Assembly (NCBI RefSeq): GCF_023016265.1
Contig: NZ_CP095412.1
Coordinates: 3,224,001 to 3,288,000 of the forward strand
Direction: 5' to 3'
DNA from: Blastococcus sp. PRF04-17
Lineage (GTDB): Bacteria > Actinomycetota > Actinomycetes > Mycobacteriales > Geodermatophilaceae
Length of the DNA: 64,000 bases
The notes below the pieces were generated by a model. The model made no database searches. It saw only the letters and a program-made list of their open reading frames with translations, and was not told the origin of the DNA. Made by a program: the position numbers and the translations under genes. Of this stretch, positions 30,598 to 39,641 are shown in pieces. Within the stretch, counting starts at the first letter, position 1, and every line of letters begins with the position of its first letter.

Positions 30598-31266
30598 ATG
30601 ACTCCGGTGCCCGCGTCACCCGATCCCGAGTCCGGACCGCCCGTGCGGCCCGCGACCGGTCGACGCCGCGCTCCCGCCGTCCCGGCGTTGTCCGTCGGTT
30701 GCCTGGACGACGTCCGACCGGGCGCCCTGCTCGTGGCGATGCCCGCCCTCACCGACCCCACGTTCGCCGGCACCGTGGTGTTCGTCCTCGACCACTCCGA
30801 GAGCGGAACGCTGGGCGTCGTGCTGGGGCGCCCCAGCCAGGTCGACATCCGCGACGTGCTGCCCGGCTGGTGCGACCTGGCCGTGGAGCCCAGCGTCTTC
30901 CACGTCGGTGGCCCCTGCGAGACGGACACCGCGCTGTGCCTCGCCGTGTCCCCGGCCGCGCTCTCCGAGCCCTCCGGCCCCCTGCGCCGCGTCGCCGGCG
31001 ACGTCTACCTCGTCGACCTCGACACCGATCCGGCCGAGCTCGCCTTCGAGATCACCGGGCTGCGGGTGTTCGCCGGATACGCCGGCTGGTCCCCCGGTCA
31101 GCTGGCCGGCGAGATCGCCGAGGGCGCGTGGGCGTGCGTCCCGAGCCACCCGGACGACGTGCTCGGTCCCGCCTCCGGTCCCGAGCTGTGGCGCTCGGTG
31201 ATGGGCAGGCAGACGGGCCGTCTGGCGGTCCTCTCCACGGCACCGGCGGAGCCTTCGGCGAACTGA
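30598..31266 (+). CDS. YqgE/AlgH family protein (UPF0301)
   Basis: 222 aa with the family landmarks PGALLVAMPALTDPTFAGTVVFVLDHSESGTLGVVLGRP, VFHVGGPC, and LRVFAGYAGWSPGQLAGEIAEGAW. The Pro/Arg-rich first 35 residues are specific to this lineage. Biochemical function is not established. The start ATG lies about 10 bp after a CACACT -10-like sequence, so the message may be nearly leaderless. Confidence 0.92.
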   Translation: MTPVPASPDPESGPPVRPATGRRRAPAVPALSVGCLDDVRPGALLVAMPALTDPTFAGTVVFVLDHSESGTLGVVLGRPSQVDIRDVLPGWCDLAVEPSVFHVGGPCETDTALCLAVSPAALSEPSGPLRRVAGDVYLVDLDTDPAELAFEITGLRVFAGYAGWSPGQLAGEIAEGAWACVPSHPDDVLGPASGPELWRSVMGRQTGRLAVLSTAPAEPSAN

Positions 31267-31327
31267 TCCGGAGACGAACGGCGTGGCGGGGATGCCTGGA
31301 CGCCGGTCATCTGGTAGGAAGAGGCCC

Positions 31328-31364
31328 GGAAGAGGGCGGTCTGGGGAAGAGGCCGCCCTCTTCC
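31328..31364. terminator. Terminator between convergent yqgE and lipoprotein gene
   Basis: Twelve-bp perfect arms GGAAGAGGGCGG and CCGCCCTCTTCC around a 13-base loop, followed by a pyrimidine-rich stretch. Confidence 0.8.
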
Positions 31365-31382
31365 GCTGTCTTCTCCCGCCCG

Positions 31383-32129
31383 CTACAGCCCCAGCGCCGC
31401 CACGACCTCCGGATGGTCGGACGCCTCGGCGGTCCCCTCGTCCCCCGGCGGCTCGATCGACCGGGATCCGTGGCCGGACAGCGTGACCGTCACCTGCACG
31501 TCGTCCCCGCCCAGGGGCGTGACGAACTGGGCCATCAGGTCGTCCGCGGCGCTCACCGCGACCCTCCGCCCCTCCGGAAGCCCGAACACCGTCGTCAGCC
31601 GTCCGTCGATCGAGCGCTGCCCCTGCCAGGTGTGCTTCCCGTCGAGGAAGGCGTCGGGGGCGTCGTCCCGCCGGGAGGAGAGGTTCAGCAACAGCTCCAC
31701 GGCGACGTCCAGGAGCCTGGGCGGGCCGTCCCCGTCGTCGGTCACCACCGGGCGGCGCAGCAGCGTCGCGCCCGCGTCGGCACCCGTCAGACCGGGGACG
31801 TCGCCGAACCAGATGTCCTCCGGCGTGAAGGTCACCGTGAGCGACCGGTCGTCGCGCCCGTCGGAGAAGCTGAGGACCGCCTCACCGGTCGCGACGGACT
31901 CGCGGAAGTCCACCTCGCCGGTGAGCGTGAGGAGCTCGTCCTCGGCGTACGGAGCCGTCAGCACGAAGTCCGCGCCGCCGCGCTCGTGGTTGCGGTGCAG
32001 CAGCTCGGCCAGCACGCCCGCTTCGGCCCGGGTGACCGGATCGCCCGGTTGCCGCTCCCCGTCGTCGGACGCGCACCCGGCGACCAGGCCCAGGACGACC
32101 CCCGAGGCGAGCACGAGCCGTCGGCGCAT
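31383..32129 (-). CDS. Putative lipoprotein
   Basis: 248 aa with a lipoprotein signal peptide: RRR start, hydrophobic LVLASGVVLGLVAGC and the lipobox Cys near residue 19. The mature part is acidic and rich in beta-strand-like segments (DFVLTAPYAEDELLTLTGEVDF, LTVTFTPEDIWFGDVPG). The size and strand pattern recall LppX/LprG-type lipid-carrier lipoproteins, but this is only a resemblance. Convergent with yqgE. Confidence 0.75.
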   Translation of the reverse strand: MRRRLVLASGVVLGLVAGCASDDGERQPGDPVTRAEAGVLAELLHRNHERGGADFVLTAPYAEDELLTLTGEVDFRESVATGEAVLSFSDGRDDRSLTVTFTPEDIWFGDVPGLTGADAGATLLRRPVVTDDGDGPPRLLDVAVELLLNLSSRRDDAPDAFLDGKHTWQGQRSIDGRLTTVFGLPEGRRVAVSAADDLMAQFVTPLGGDDVQVTVTLSGHGSRSIEPPGDEGTAEASDHPEVVAALGL

Positions 32130-32175
32130 GCGCGCAGCGTATGCAGAGGGAGGCCGCGCATCCCGCAGGACGCGG

Positions 32176-32208
32176 CGAGGCCCGCACCCGGGTCGGGTGC
32201 GGGCCTCG
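32176..32208. terminator. Terminator downstream of ino1
   Basis: Perfect 15-bp arms CGAGGCCCGCACCCG / CGGGTGCGGGCCTCG with loop GGT, 11 bp after the ino1 stop. Confidence 0.85.
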
Positions 32209-32218
32209 TCCGTCGGGC

Positions 32219-33298
32219 TCAGCGCTCGATCTCACCCCGGATGAACGCCTCGACGGCGTCCCGGGCGGTGCTGTCGTCGTACTGCACCGGCGGGCTCTTC
32301 ATGAAGTACGAGGACGCCGACAGGATCGGGCCGCCGATGCCGCGGTCCTTGGCGATCTTCGCCGCCCGCACCGCGTCGATGATGATCCCGGCCGAGTTCG
32401 GGGAGTCCCAGACCTCGAGCTTGTACTCCAGGTTCAGCGGGACGTCGCCGAACGCACGGCCCTCGAGGCGCACGTAGGCCCACTTGCGGTCCGTCAGCCA
32501 CGGCACGTGGTCCGAGGGACCGATGTGCACGTTGCCCTGGCCCAGGTCGCGGTCGACCTGGCTGGTGACCGACTGGGTCTTGGAGATCTTCTTGGACTCC
32601 AGCCGCTCCCGCTCGAGCATGTTCTTGAAGTCCATGTTGCCGCCGACGTTGAGCTGCATCGTGCGGTCGAGCTGCACGCCGCGGTCCTCGAACAGCTTGG
32701 CGAGGACCCGGTGGGTGATGGTGGCGCCCACCTGCGACTTGATGTCGTCGCCGACGATCGGCACACCGGCGGCGGTGAACTTGTCCGCCCACTCCTTGGT
32801 GCCGGCGATGAAGACCGGCAGCGCGTTGACGAATGCGACGCCGGCGTCCAGGGCGGCCTGCGCGTAGAACTCGGCTGCCTCCTGCGACCCCACCGGCAGG
32901 TAGCAGACGAGGACGTCGGCGCCCGACTCGCGCAGTGCGGCGACGACGTCGACCGGCTGGTCGTCGGACTCCTCGATCGTCTCCCGGTAGTACCTGCCGA
33001 GACCGTCCAGCGTGTGGCCCCGCTGCACGGTCACGCCCAGCGGCGGCACGTCGCAGATCTTGATCGTGTTGTTCTCGCTGGCGACGATCGCCGCGGACAG
33101 GTCCTGCCCGACCTTCTTGGCGTCCACGTCGAACGCGGCGACGAACTCGATGTCGGACACGTGGTAGTCACCGAAGCGGACGTGCATCAGCCCCGGCACC
33201 GACGCGGTCTCGTCGGCGTCCTTGTAGTACTCGACGCCCTGCACGAGCGAGGCCGCGCAGTTCCCGACCCCGACGATGGCGACCTTCACTGATCCCAT
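32219..33298 (-). CDS. ino1: myo-Inositol-1-phosphate synthase
   Basis: Converts glucose 6-phosphate to inositol 1-phosphate for mycothiol and phosphatidylinositol. 359 aa; NAD-binding [20 protein letters not shown] at the start, [40 protein letters not shown], the catalytic-region [15 protein letters not shown], and [13 protein letters not shown]. This is the short actinobacterial form. ATG 33298 follows GGAGAAGGAG and lies inside the last codons of padR, so translation is coupled to the regulator. Mycothiol use in this organism fits the MDMPI protein at 58 kb. Confidence 0.95.
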   Translation of the reverse strand: MGSVKVAIVGVGNCAASLVQGVEYYKDADETASVPGLMHVRFGDYHVSDIEFVAAFDVDAKKVGQDLSAAIVASENNTIKICDVPPLGVTVQRGHTLDGLGRYYRETIEESDDQPVDVVAALRESGADVLVCYLPVGSQEAAEFYAQAALDAGVAFVNALPVFIAGTKEWADKFTAAGVPIVGDDIKSQVGATITHRVLAKLFEDRGVQLDRTMQLNVGGNMDFKNMLERERLESKKISKTQSVTSQVDRDLGQGNVHIGPSDHVPWLTDRKWAYVRLEGRAFGDVPLNLEYKLEVWDSPNSAGIIIDAVRAAKIAKDRGIGGPILSASSYFMKSPPVQYDDSTARDAVEAFIRGEIER

Positions 33299-33888
33299 GG
33301 ATTCTCCTTCTCCGAGCTGCTGCTCTGTGTGGTGGTCGCCTCGCGACGTTCCGTATCGATCAGTTCGTTGAGCCAGCGGACCTCGCGGTCCACCGACTCG
33401 AGTCCGTGCCGCTGGAGCTCGAGCGTGTAGCGGTCGAGCCGTTCGCGGGTCCGCGCCAGCGAGGACCGCAGGCCCTCGCGCTGCTGCTCTACCGTGCGGC
33501 GGCGGCCTTCGAGGATCCGCAGCCGGACGTCGGCGGCGGTGTGCCGGAAGAACGCGAGCCGGACGCCGAACAGCCCGCCGTCGTCGTAGGCCTCGGGGCC
33601 GGTCTGCCCGACGAGTTCGTGGAAGCGCTCCTTGCCCTCTGCGGTGATCGTGTAGACCACCTTTCCGCGGCGGCCGGTGAGGGGCGGGGCGTCGGCCGGC
33701 AGGAGAGCGCGCGGGTCCGGCTCGTCCGTCGAGACGAGGCCGGCCGCATGCATCCGCCGGAGCGCCGGGTAGAGCGACCCGTAGGAGATGCTGCGCAGCC
33801 CGCCGAGCACCTCGGAGAGCTGCTTGCGCAGCTCGTAGCCGTGCATCGGGGACCGGTGCAGCAGGCCGAGGATGGCGAACTCGAGCAC
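33286..33888 (-). CDS. PadR-family transcriptional regulator
   Basis: 200 aa. The winged helix is [45 protein letters not shown], and a beta wing [22 protein letters not shown]; a C-terminal coiled-coil (Vir_act_alpha_C) follows. GTG 33888 is chosen because GGAGGAGG lies six bases upstream; an ATG at 33933 falls inside the operator. It is the first gene of the padR-ino1 operon and overlaps ino1, so it probably controls inositol synthesis and itself. Confidence 0.88.
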   Translation of the reverse strand: MLEFAILGLLHRSPMHGYELRKQLSEVLGGLRSISYGSLYPALRRMHAAGLVSTDEPDPRALLPADAPPLTGRRGKVVYTITAEGKERFHELVGQTGPEAYDDGGLFGVRLAFFRHTAADVRLRILEGRRRTVEQQREGLRSSLARTRERLDRYTLELQRHGLESVDREVRWLNELIDTERREATTTQSSSSEKENPWDQ

Positions 33889-33912
33889 GCGCACCCTCCT
33901 CCGCCTTCGATC

Positions 33913-33935
33913 CGATGTATCGACACGATACATCG
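33913..33935. promoter_or_regulatory. Probable PadR operator (inverted repeat)
   Basis: CGATGTATCG-ACA-CGATACATCG, ten-bp perfect arms, AT-rich against the background and containing the ATGT...ACAT ends typical of PadR sites. It lies in the padR-DUF5318 divergent region. Confidence 0.7.
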
Positions 33936-34088
33936 CTCATGACATGGCACTCCTCCGGAATGCACCGCGGCCCATTGCCGTTCCCCCGCTGCGTGGAGCG
34001 TGGCCTTCGACGGCTGCGCGGGACCCTCCGGGCCCACTCGCCGCCGAACGGCCACCCCTCCACCTGCGTCGTCGGTACATTGACCACC

Positions 34089-34502
34089 GTGCCCGGACGT
34101 CGATCCGTCGTGGACTACTCGCTGCAGCGGCGAGCCGTCCTCGCCGACGTGTACGCGGGACGCACGGGTCTGTTCGAGGTCTGCGACGCCAGTCCCTACC
34201 TGTCCCGGGCGGCCAGGTACCACGGCGAGGCGACCGACGACGGCTGCCCGATCTGCCGCAAGGAGCGGCTGATCCGCGTCAACTACGTGTACGGCGACTC
34301 GCTGGGCCCGACGTCCGGCCAGGCGAAGACGGAGGCCGAACTCGTCCGCATGGACGCCATGCAGGAGGAGTTCACGGTGTACGCGGTCGAGGTGTGCCGC
34401 GGGTGCGGATGGAACTACCTGGGCTTCTCGTACGTCCTGGGTGCCGAGCCCGCACCCGGACACCAGCCCCGCAGGAGCCGGCGGCGGGTGGCCACCGAGT
34501 AG
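34089..34502 (+). CDS. DUF5318 family protein (zinc-ribbon-like)
   Basis: 137 aa with [47 protein letters not shown] and [17 protein letters not shown]. Two CxxC pairs suggest a zinc ribbon. The family sits next to ponA in most actinobacteria (Rv0049 position); function is unknown. GTG 34089 is favoured because TACATT at 34076-34081 makes a good -10 for a leaderless transcript; TTG 34080 is possible. Confidence 0.85.
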   Translation: MPGRRSVVDYSLQRRAVLADVYAGRTGLFEVCDASPYLSRAARYHGEATDDGCPICRKERLIRVNYVYGDSLGPTSGQAKTEAELVRMDAMQEEFTVYAVEVCRGCGWNYLGFSYVLGAEPAPGHQPRRSRRRVATE

Positions 34503-34691
34503 CGACCGGCGGCCGGAAGCCGCCCCGGCGGACCCCTCCGTCACAGCAGCAACTGCTGGGCGGAATCGCGCCCGGGCCTCCCCCGCCTGCACAGCTGAAG
34601 ACGTCACGCTGGTGACCGGCCCCGGCCCGTCGCCGCGCAGCACGACCACGACACAGACTTACGACAGAGACATGTCAGAGAGGGGTTCCTC

Positions 34692-37181
34692 GTGCCGTCC
34701 CACGACGAGACCTCGCCCGTCGCGCCCCGCGCCGGATCCGTCGGCCGTCCGGCCCCCACGCGCAGCCGCCCGACCGGCGGTGGCGGAGGGCAGCGACCGC
34801 GGCCCCCGGCCGGCGGCCGCGCACGGACGACCGCGTCGCGCGCCGGTGCTCCGCCGCGGACGGCCGCGGGCCGCGGCTCGGGTCGTCCGCCCGGTGGCAA
34901 GGGACCGGCCCGGCCCTCCGGCAAGCCGAAGGGGAAGGGGGCGCGCAGCAAGAAGCAGCGCCGGAAGCGCCGGCTGAAGATCGCCGCCGGCGTCATGGCC
35001 GGCCTGCTGGTGCTGCTCGGCGTCTTCGTCGGCGTGGTCTACGCCAGCACCGAGGTCCCCAGCCCGGACTCGATCACCAACGCGCAGACGACGGTCATCT
35101 ACTACTCCGACGGCCAGACGGAGATGGCCCGCCTCGGTGACGAGAACCGCACCAACGTCTCGCTCGACCAGATCGCCGAGCCCGCGCGCAACGCCGTCCT
35201 CGCCGCGGAGAACCGGAGCTTCTACTCCGACCCGGGCATCTCCTTCACCGGCATCGTCCGGGCCGCCTGGAACAACGTGACCGGTGGTTCCACGCAGGGT
35301 GGCTCGACCATCACCCAGCAGTACGTGAAGAACGCGATCCTGCAGAACACCGAGCAGACCTTCAGCCGGAAGTTCCAGGAGCTGTTCCTGTCGATCAAGC
35401 TCGACAACAACTACTCGAAGGACCAGATCCTCGAGAACTACCTGAACACCATCTACTACGGGCGCGGCGCCTACGGCATCGAGTCGGCCGCCAACACCTA
35501 CTTCGGCGTCCCGGCCGCGCAGCTCACCGCACAGCAGGGCGCCGTTCTCGCCGTCCTCATCCGGAGTCCCTCGCGGTACGACCCCGAGGTCAGCCCCGAG
35601 GACGCCGTCGACCGCTGGGAGCGGGTGCTCGACGCCATGGTGGAGGAGGGCTGGCTGACCGCCGAGGAGCGGGCCGCCTCCACCTATCCGCAGGTGCTGC
35701 CGAAGGCGGGTTCGTCCCTGGGGATCCCGTCCGGTCCCGAGGGCCTGATCGTCCAGCAGGTGAAGAAGGAGCTCGTCGAGCGCTACCGCTACAGCGACCA
35801 GCAGGTCGACGCGGGGGGCCTGCGGATCACCACCACGATCTCCAAGGGCCACCAGGACACCGCGGTGGCCACGGTCAACGACGTGATGCAGGGCGAGCCG
35901 GAGAACCTGCGCGAGGCGCTGGTCGCCGTCGACCCGAGGACCGGCGGCGTGCTCGCGTACTACGGCGGGGCGACCGGCACGGACTTCGACTTCGCTCAGG
36001 CGCAGCGCCAGCCGGGCTCGTCCATGAAGCCCTACGTCCTCGCGGCCGCCCTGGACCAGGGCATCAGCGTGGAGGCCCGCCGCGACGGCAGCTCACCGCA
36101 GGAGTTCCCCGACCGGCCCGGCCAGGAAGTGGTCAACTCCGGCGGCGCCTCCTGCCCCGCCTGCACCCTCGAGGAGGCGATCACCCGGTCGCTGAACACC
36201 ACGTTCTACGGCCTGGCCTACGAGGTCGGCCCGGAGAAGGTGCGCGAGTTCGCGCTCGCGGCGACGGGGATGCCCGAGGAGTGGACGATCGGCGGCGAGC
36301 CGAAGAAGACCCTCACCAGTGCCGAGGGCCTGACCGGTTCCTCGATCGGCATCGGCGAGTACGAGATGCGCCCCATCTCCCAGGCGGTGGGCTTCGCGAC
36401 CTTCGCCAGCGGCGGCATCTACCGGCCGGCGCACTTCATCGTCTCCGTGGCCGACAGCGAGGGCAGGGTCCTGCTCACCAACGAGGGCGAGCCCGGGGAG
36501 CAGGTCATCCGTCCGGAGGTGGCCAACGACGTCACCTACGCGCTCAAGCGCGTCGCCTCCTGGTCCGACCGCCCGCTGGACGGCGGACGCGAGGTGGCCA
36601 GCAAGACCGGTACGCAGGGCCTGGACCGGGAGAACAACTCCGACGCCTGGATGGTCGGCTACACGCCGTCGATCTCGACCGCGGTCTGGATCGGCACGGA
36701 GAAGCGGGAGCCGATCCGCGACTACCGGGGGCGCATCATCTACGGCTCCATGCTGCCCGGTCAGATCTGGCAGCAGTTCATGAACGCCGTCCTCTTCAAC
36801 ACCCCGGAGGAGGACCTGCCCGACGAGCCGCAGATCGAGGGCGACACCGGCGAGGGCGTCCCGGCCCCCGCGCCGGACCCGGAGCCGACCCAGACCACGA
36901 CGTCCAGCTCGACGCCGTCGCGGACCTCGACCAGTCAGGCGCCCGCGCCGGTGGACAACGACGGGGACGGCGTGTACTCCGACGTCGACCCGGACGACAA
37001 CGACCCCAACGTGCCGAACGCCCCCCGGCCGGTGGACAACGACGGGGACGGCGTGTACTCCGACGTCGACCCGGACGACAACGACCCGAACGTCCCGAAC
37101 AGCCAGCAGCCCGGCTCGCCGGAGCTGCCCGGCAACCCCGGCGGGGGTGGCGGAGGCAGGCCCGGCGACGGCGGCGGCTGA
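34692..37181 (+). CDS. ponA: Class A penicillin-binding protein (PonA1-like) with tandem acidic repeats
   Basis: Bifunctional peptidoglycan synthase of 829 aa: basic disordered cytoplasmic tail (1-95), one membrane helix (IAAGVMAGLLVLLGVFVGVVY), GT51 glycosyltransferase (VLAAENRSFYSDPGISFTG with the catalytic Glu, GGSTITQQYVKNA, RGAYGIESAANTYFG), and a transpeptidase with SSMK (Ser nucleophile), SLN and KTGT. The extracellular tail holds two 24-residue repeats (PVDNDGDGVYSDVDPDDNDP..), then a Gly-rich end. GTG 34692 follows AGAGAGGGG. It heads the ponA-GT87 segment, as in Mycobacterium. Confidence 0.93.
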   Translation: MPSHDETSPVAPRAGSVGRPAPTRSRPTGGGGGQRPRPPAGGRARTTASRAGAPPRTAAGRGSGRPPGGKGPARPSGKPKGKGARSKKQRRKRRLKIAAGVMAGLLVLLGVFVGVVYASTEVPSPDSITNAQTTVIYYSDGQTEMARLGDENRTNVSLDQIAEPARNAVLAAENRSFYSDPGISFTGIVRAAWNNVTGGSTQGGSTITQQYVKNAILQNTEQTFSRKFQELFLSIKLDNNYSKDQILENYLNTIYYGRGAYGIESAANTYFGVPAAQLTAQQGAVLAVLIRSPSRYDPEVSPEDAVDRWERVLDAMVEEGWLTAEERAASTYPQVLPKAGSSLGIPSGPEGLIVQQVKKELVERYRYSDQQVDAGGLRITTTISKGHQDTAVATVNDVMQGEPENLREALVAVDPRTGGVLAYYGGATGTDFDFAQAQRQPGSSMKPYVLAAALDQGISVEARRDGSSPQEFPDRPGQEVVNSGGASCPACTLEEAITRSLNTTFYGLAYEVGPEKVREFALAATGMPEEWTIGGEPKKTLTSAEGLTGSSIGIGEYEMRPISQAVGFATFASGGIYRPAHFIVSVADSEGRVLLTNEGEPGEQVIRPEVANDVTYALKRVASWSDRPLDGGREVASKTGTQGLDRENNSDAWMVGYTPSISTAVWIGTEKREPIRDYRGRIIYGSMLPGQIWQQFMNAVLFNTPEEDLPDEPQIEGDTGEGVPAPAPDPEPTQTTTSSSTPSRTSTSQAPAPVDNDGDGVYSDVDPDDNDPNVPNAPRPVDNDGDGVYSDVDPDDNDPNVPNSQQPGSPELPGNPGGGGGGRPGDGGG
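36948..37100 (+). repeat. Two 72-bp tandem repeats in ponA coding calcium-binding-type motifs
   Basis: Copies at 36948-37019 and 37029-37100, identical except for two silent changes, each encoding DNDGDGVYSDVDPDDNDPNV. The DxDxDG spacing resembles thrombospondin type 3 and EF-hand loops. Confidence 0.85.
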
Positions 37182-37204
37182 GACCGATCCCGCACACTGA
37201 GCGG

Positions 37205-38788
37205 GTGAGCAGTACCTCCACGGGCCCGTCCGCAGCAGCGGACGGGCCCATGGCGTCCCGCCGGCCGGTGGCCCCCGACCGGGTCGTCCCGTCCTGGACC
37301 GACCCCGTCGCCGCCCAGGCAGCCGAGTCCGTCGGCGGCCCGTGGGGGAGGCACGCGCTCACCGGCCGGGCGTTGTTCTGGACGCCGCTGCGGGTCTGCC
37401 TGCTCTTCGCCACCGCAGTCCTCGGTCTGGCCTGGATCAAGCAGTCTCCGTGTGCGACGGGCAACTGGGCGGGTTGGGTGCAGTACACGCACTTCTGCTA
37501 CTCCGACGCCGTGCCGCTGTTCGCGGTGCACGAGCTGGACAGCGGGGCGCTCCCCTACCTCGACTCCTCCGTCGAGTACCCGGTGCTCAGTGGCGCCTTC
37601 ATGGCCGGCGCGGCCGCCCTCGGACGCGGCTACGACGCGCTGGCGGCCGCGGTGGGGCTGCTGCCGTCGGTCCCGGCCGTCCAGAGCTACTACGTCGTCA
37701 CCTGTCTGCTGCTCTCGTTCTGCGCGTTGCTGGTCGTCCGCGCCGTCCTCGGGTTGTCCGGCCGCCGGCCCTGGGACGCGGCCATGGTGGGCCTGTCACC
37801 GCTGCTGTTCGTGCACGCGTTCACCAACTGGGACCTGTTCGCAGCTGCCCTGGCGACCCTGGGCATGTGGGCGTGGGCGCGACGGCGGCCGGGAACGGCC
37901 GGGGTCCTCCTCGGTCTCGGCGTCGCGGCGAAGCTCTATCCCGCGCTGCTGCTCGTCGCGCTCTTCCTGCTGTGCCTGCGCGCCGGCCGGCTCCGGGCCT
38001 GGCTGCGGACGGCGCTCGCCGCCGTCGTGACCTGGGTGTCGGTCAACCTGCCGGTCGCGCTCACCGCTCCGGAGGGCTGGGGCCGCTTCTTCCGGCTCAA
38101 CCGCACGCGCCCGGCGGACCCCGACTCGATCTGGAACATGCTGCTGCACGCGACCGACCACCGGCTCTTCGACGGCCCGCTCGCCGAGGGGCAGGTGCCG
38201 TCGGTGCTGAACGGCGTCGTCGCGGCCTCGATGGTGCTGCTCGTCGCCGGGGCCGCCTGGCTCACCCTCGCTGCGCCGGTCCGACCGCGGTTGGCCCAGC
38301 TGGCCTTCCTGCTGGTCGCGGGGTTCCTGCTGCTCAACAAGGTCTGGAGCCCGCAGTACTCGTTGTGGCTGCTGCCGCTCGCCGTGCTCGCCCGCCCGAA
38401 GTGGCGGTCGCTGCTGCTCTGGCAGGCCGCCGAGGCGCTGCTGTGGGTGCCGCGGCTGCTCTGGTACCTCGGCGCCGACAACCGCGGCGTGGAGATCGAG
38501 TGGTTCTTCCTCGGCGTGGGCCTGCGCGACATCGCCGTGGTCGTGCTGATGGGGCTGGTCGTGCGGGACGTACTGCACCCCGACGGGGACGTCGTCCGGA
38601 CGACGTGGCCCGGCGTCGACGACCCCGCGGGCGGGGTGCTCGACCACGCACCGGACGTACGGACGCTCGGCGGGTCAGCCGGCCAGCGCCGCGCGGACGA
38701 GAGTGATCTCCTCGGCGTGCGCGGCGGCGTCGCCCGGGGTCTCGAGGACGACGGGGCAGTCGGCCGCCCGCGCCACGTCGAGGAGTAG
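37205..38788 (+). CDS. GT87-family polyprenol-phosphate-dependent mannosyltransferase-like membrane protein
   Basis: 527 aa with about 10 membrane segments. Family-like features are YSDAVPLF, LPYLDSSVEYPVLSGAFM, FTNWDLFAAALATLGMWAWAR, GLGVAAKLYPALLL and NKVWSPQYSLWLLPL. GT87 enzymes use polyprenyl-phosphate sugars for envelope glycans. GTG 37205 lies 23 bp after ponA, so co-transcription is likely. The C-terminal 38 codons overlap the 3' end of the convergent nfo gene by 114 bp; the last coherent part ends near DDPAGGVLDHAPD, so a nearby base error hiding the true stop is possible. Confidence 0.8.
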   Translation: MSSTSTGPSAAADGPMASRRPVAPDRVVPSWTDPVAAQAAESVGGPWGRHALTGRALFWTPLRVCLLFATAVLGLAWIKQSPCATGNWAGWVQYTHFCYSDAVPLFAVHELDSGALPYLDSSVEYPVLSGAFMAGAAALGRGYDALAAAVGLLPSVPAVQSYYVVTCLLLSFCALLVVRAVLGLSGRRPWDAAMVGLSPLLFVHAFTNWDLFAAALATLGMWAWARRRPGTAGVLLGLGVAAKLYPALLLVALFLLCLRAGRLRAWLRTALAAVVTWVSVNLPVALTAPEGWGRFFRLNRTRPADPDSIWNMLLHATDHRLFDGPLAEGQVPSVLNGVVAASMVLLVAGAAWLTLAAPVRPRLAQLAFLLVAGFLLLNKVWSPQYSLWLLPLAVLARPKWRSLLLWQAAEALLWVPRLLWYLGADNRGVEIEWFFLGVGLRDIAVVVLMGLVVRDVLHPDGDVVRTTWPGVDDPAGGVLDHAPDVRTLGGSAGQRRADESDLLGVRGGVARGLEDDGAVGRPRHVEE

Positions 38789-39502
38789 TCCGGTCGGGAT
38801 CTCGCCCCCCACCAGCGGCGCGTGCCGGTCGCGGCTGGAACCGTGGGGGTCGCGGCTGTTGTTGAGGTGCACGAGGTCGATCCGCCCGGTGATCGCCTGC
38901 ACGTCGTCGACGACCGTCGCGAGGTCCCAGCCGGCCGCCCAGGCGTGGCAGGTGTCCAGCACGAACCCGGCGCCGAACTCGCCGACCGCGTCCCACAGCC
39001 GGGCGATCGCGTCGAGCTCGCGGGCCATCGCGTTTCCGCCGCCCGCGGTGTTCTCGATCAGCAGGGGGAGCGGGAAGCCGCCGCTCTTCGCCTGGTAGGC
39101 GAAGGTCTTGCGCCAGTTCTCGACGCCCACGGCCGGGTCGTCCGAGGCGAGGACGTGGCCGCCGTGCACGACCAGGCCGCGGGCGCCGACGGCCGCGGCG
39201 GCCCCGGCGTGCTCGGCCAGCAGCTTGCGGCCGGGGACCCGGATCCGGTTGTTGGTCGAGGCCACGTTGAGCATGTAGGGCGCGTGGACGACGACCATGA
39301 CGTCGCCGGCCAGCAGCGCGTCGCCGTCCGGGCGCGGCTTCGGGCTCTTGTAGCTCTGCGGATCGGTCAGGAAGATCTGCACCCCGTCGGCATCCATCTC
39401 CGCCGCTCGGGCCAGCGGACCGCCGTCCTCGAGCTCGTTCGCCTCGGTCAGGCCGGGGCCGACGTGTACGCCGATCGGGTGTCGGGCGGTTGGGGGAGCC
39501 AC
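38675..39502 (-). CDS. nfo: Endonuclease IV (AP endonuclease family 2)
   Basis: 275-aa TIM-barrel enzyme that cleaves DNA at abasic sites using three zinc ions. IGVHVGPGLTEANE at the start, VVVHAPYMLNVAS, LVVHGGHVL, LLIENTAGGGNAM (Glu ligand), FVLDTCHAWAAGWDL, DLVHLNNSRDPHGSSRDRHAPLVGGEI and VVLETPG carry the His, Asp and Glu ligands in the expected order. The GTG start is one of two possible. It is convergent with the GT87 gene and divergent from the secreted-protein gene. Confidence 0.88.
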   Translation of the reverse strand: MAPPTARHPIGVHVGPGLTEANELEDGGPLARAAEMDADGVQIFLTDPQSYKSPKPRPDGDALLAGDVMVVVHAPYMLNVASTNNRIRVPGRKLLAEHAGAAAAVGARGLVVHGGHVLASDDPAVGVENWRKTFAYQAKSGGFPLPLLIENTAGGGNAMARELDAIARLWDAVGEFGAGFVLDTCHAWAAGWDLATVVDDVQAITGRIDLVHLNNSRDPHGSSRDRHAPLVGGEIPTGLLLDVARAADCPVVLETPGDAAAHAEEITLVRAALAG

Positions 39503-39641
39503 GTCGGCGACCCTAGAACGTCTGCGAATCCACGTTTAGCCGTAACCCAGTCCACACATCATCGTTCTTGCAGCGTGACGGGGGTTACTCCTCGGTAGGA
39601 GGAGCACGGTCCTGGACGTCGACGTGGAGGTTGGACGAAGC

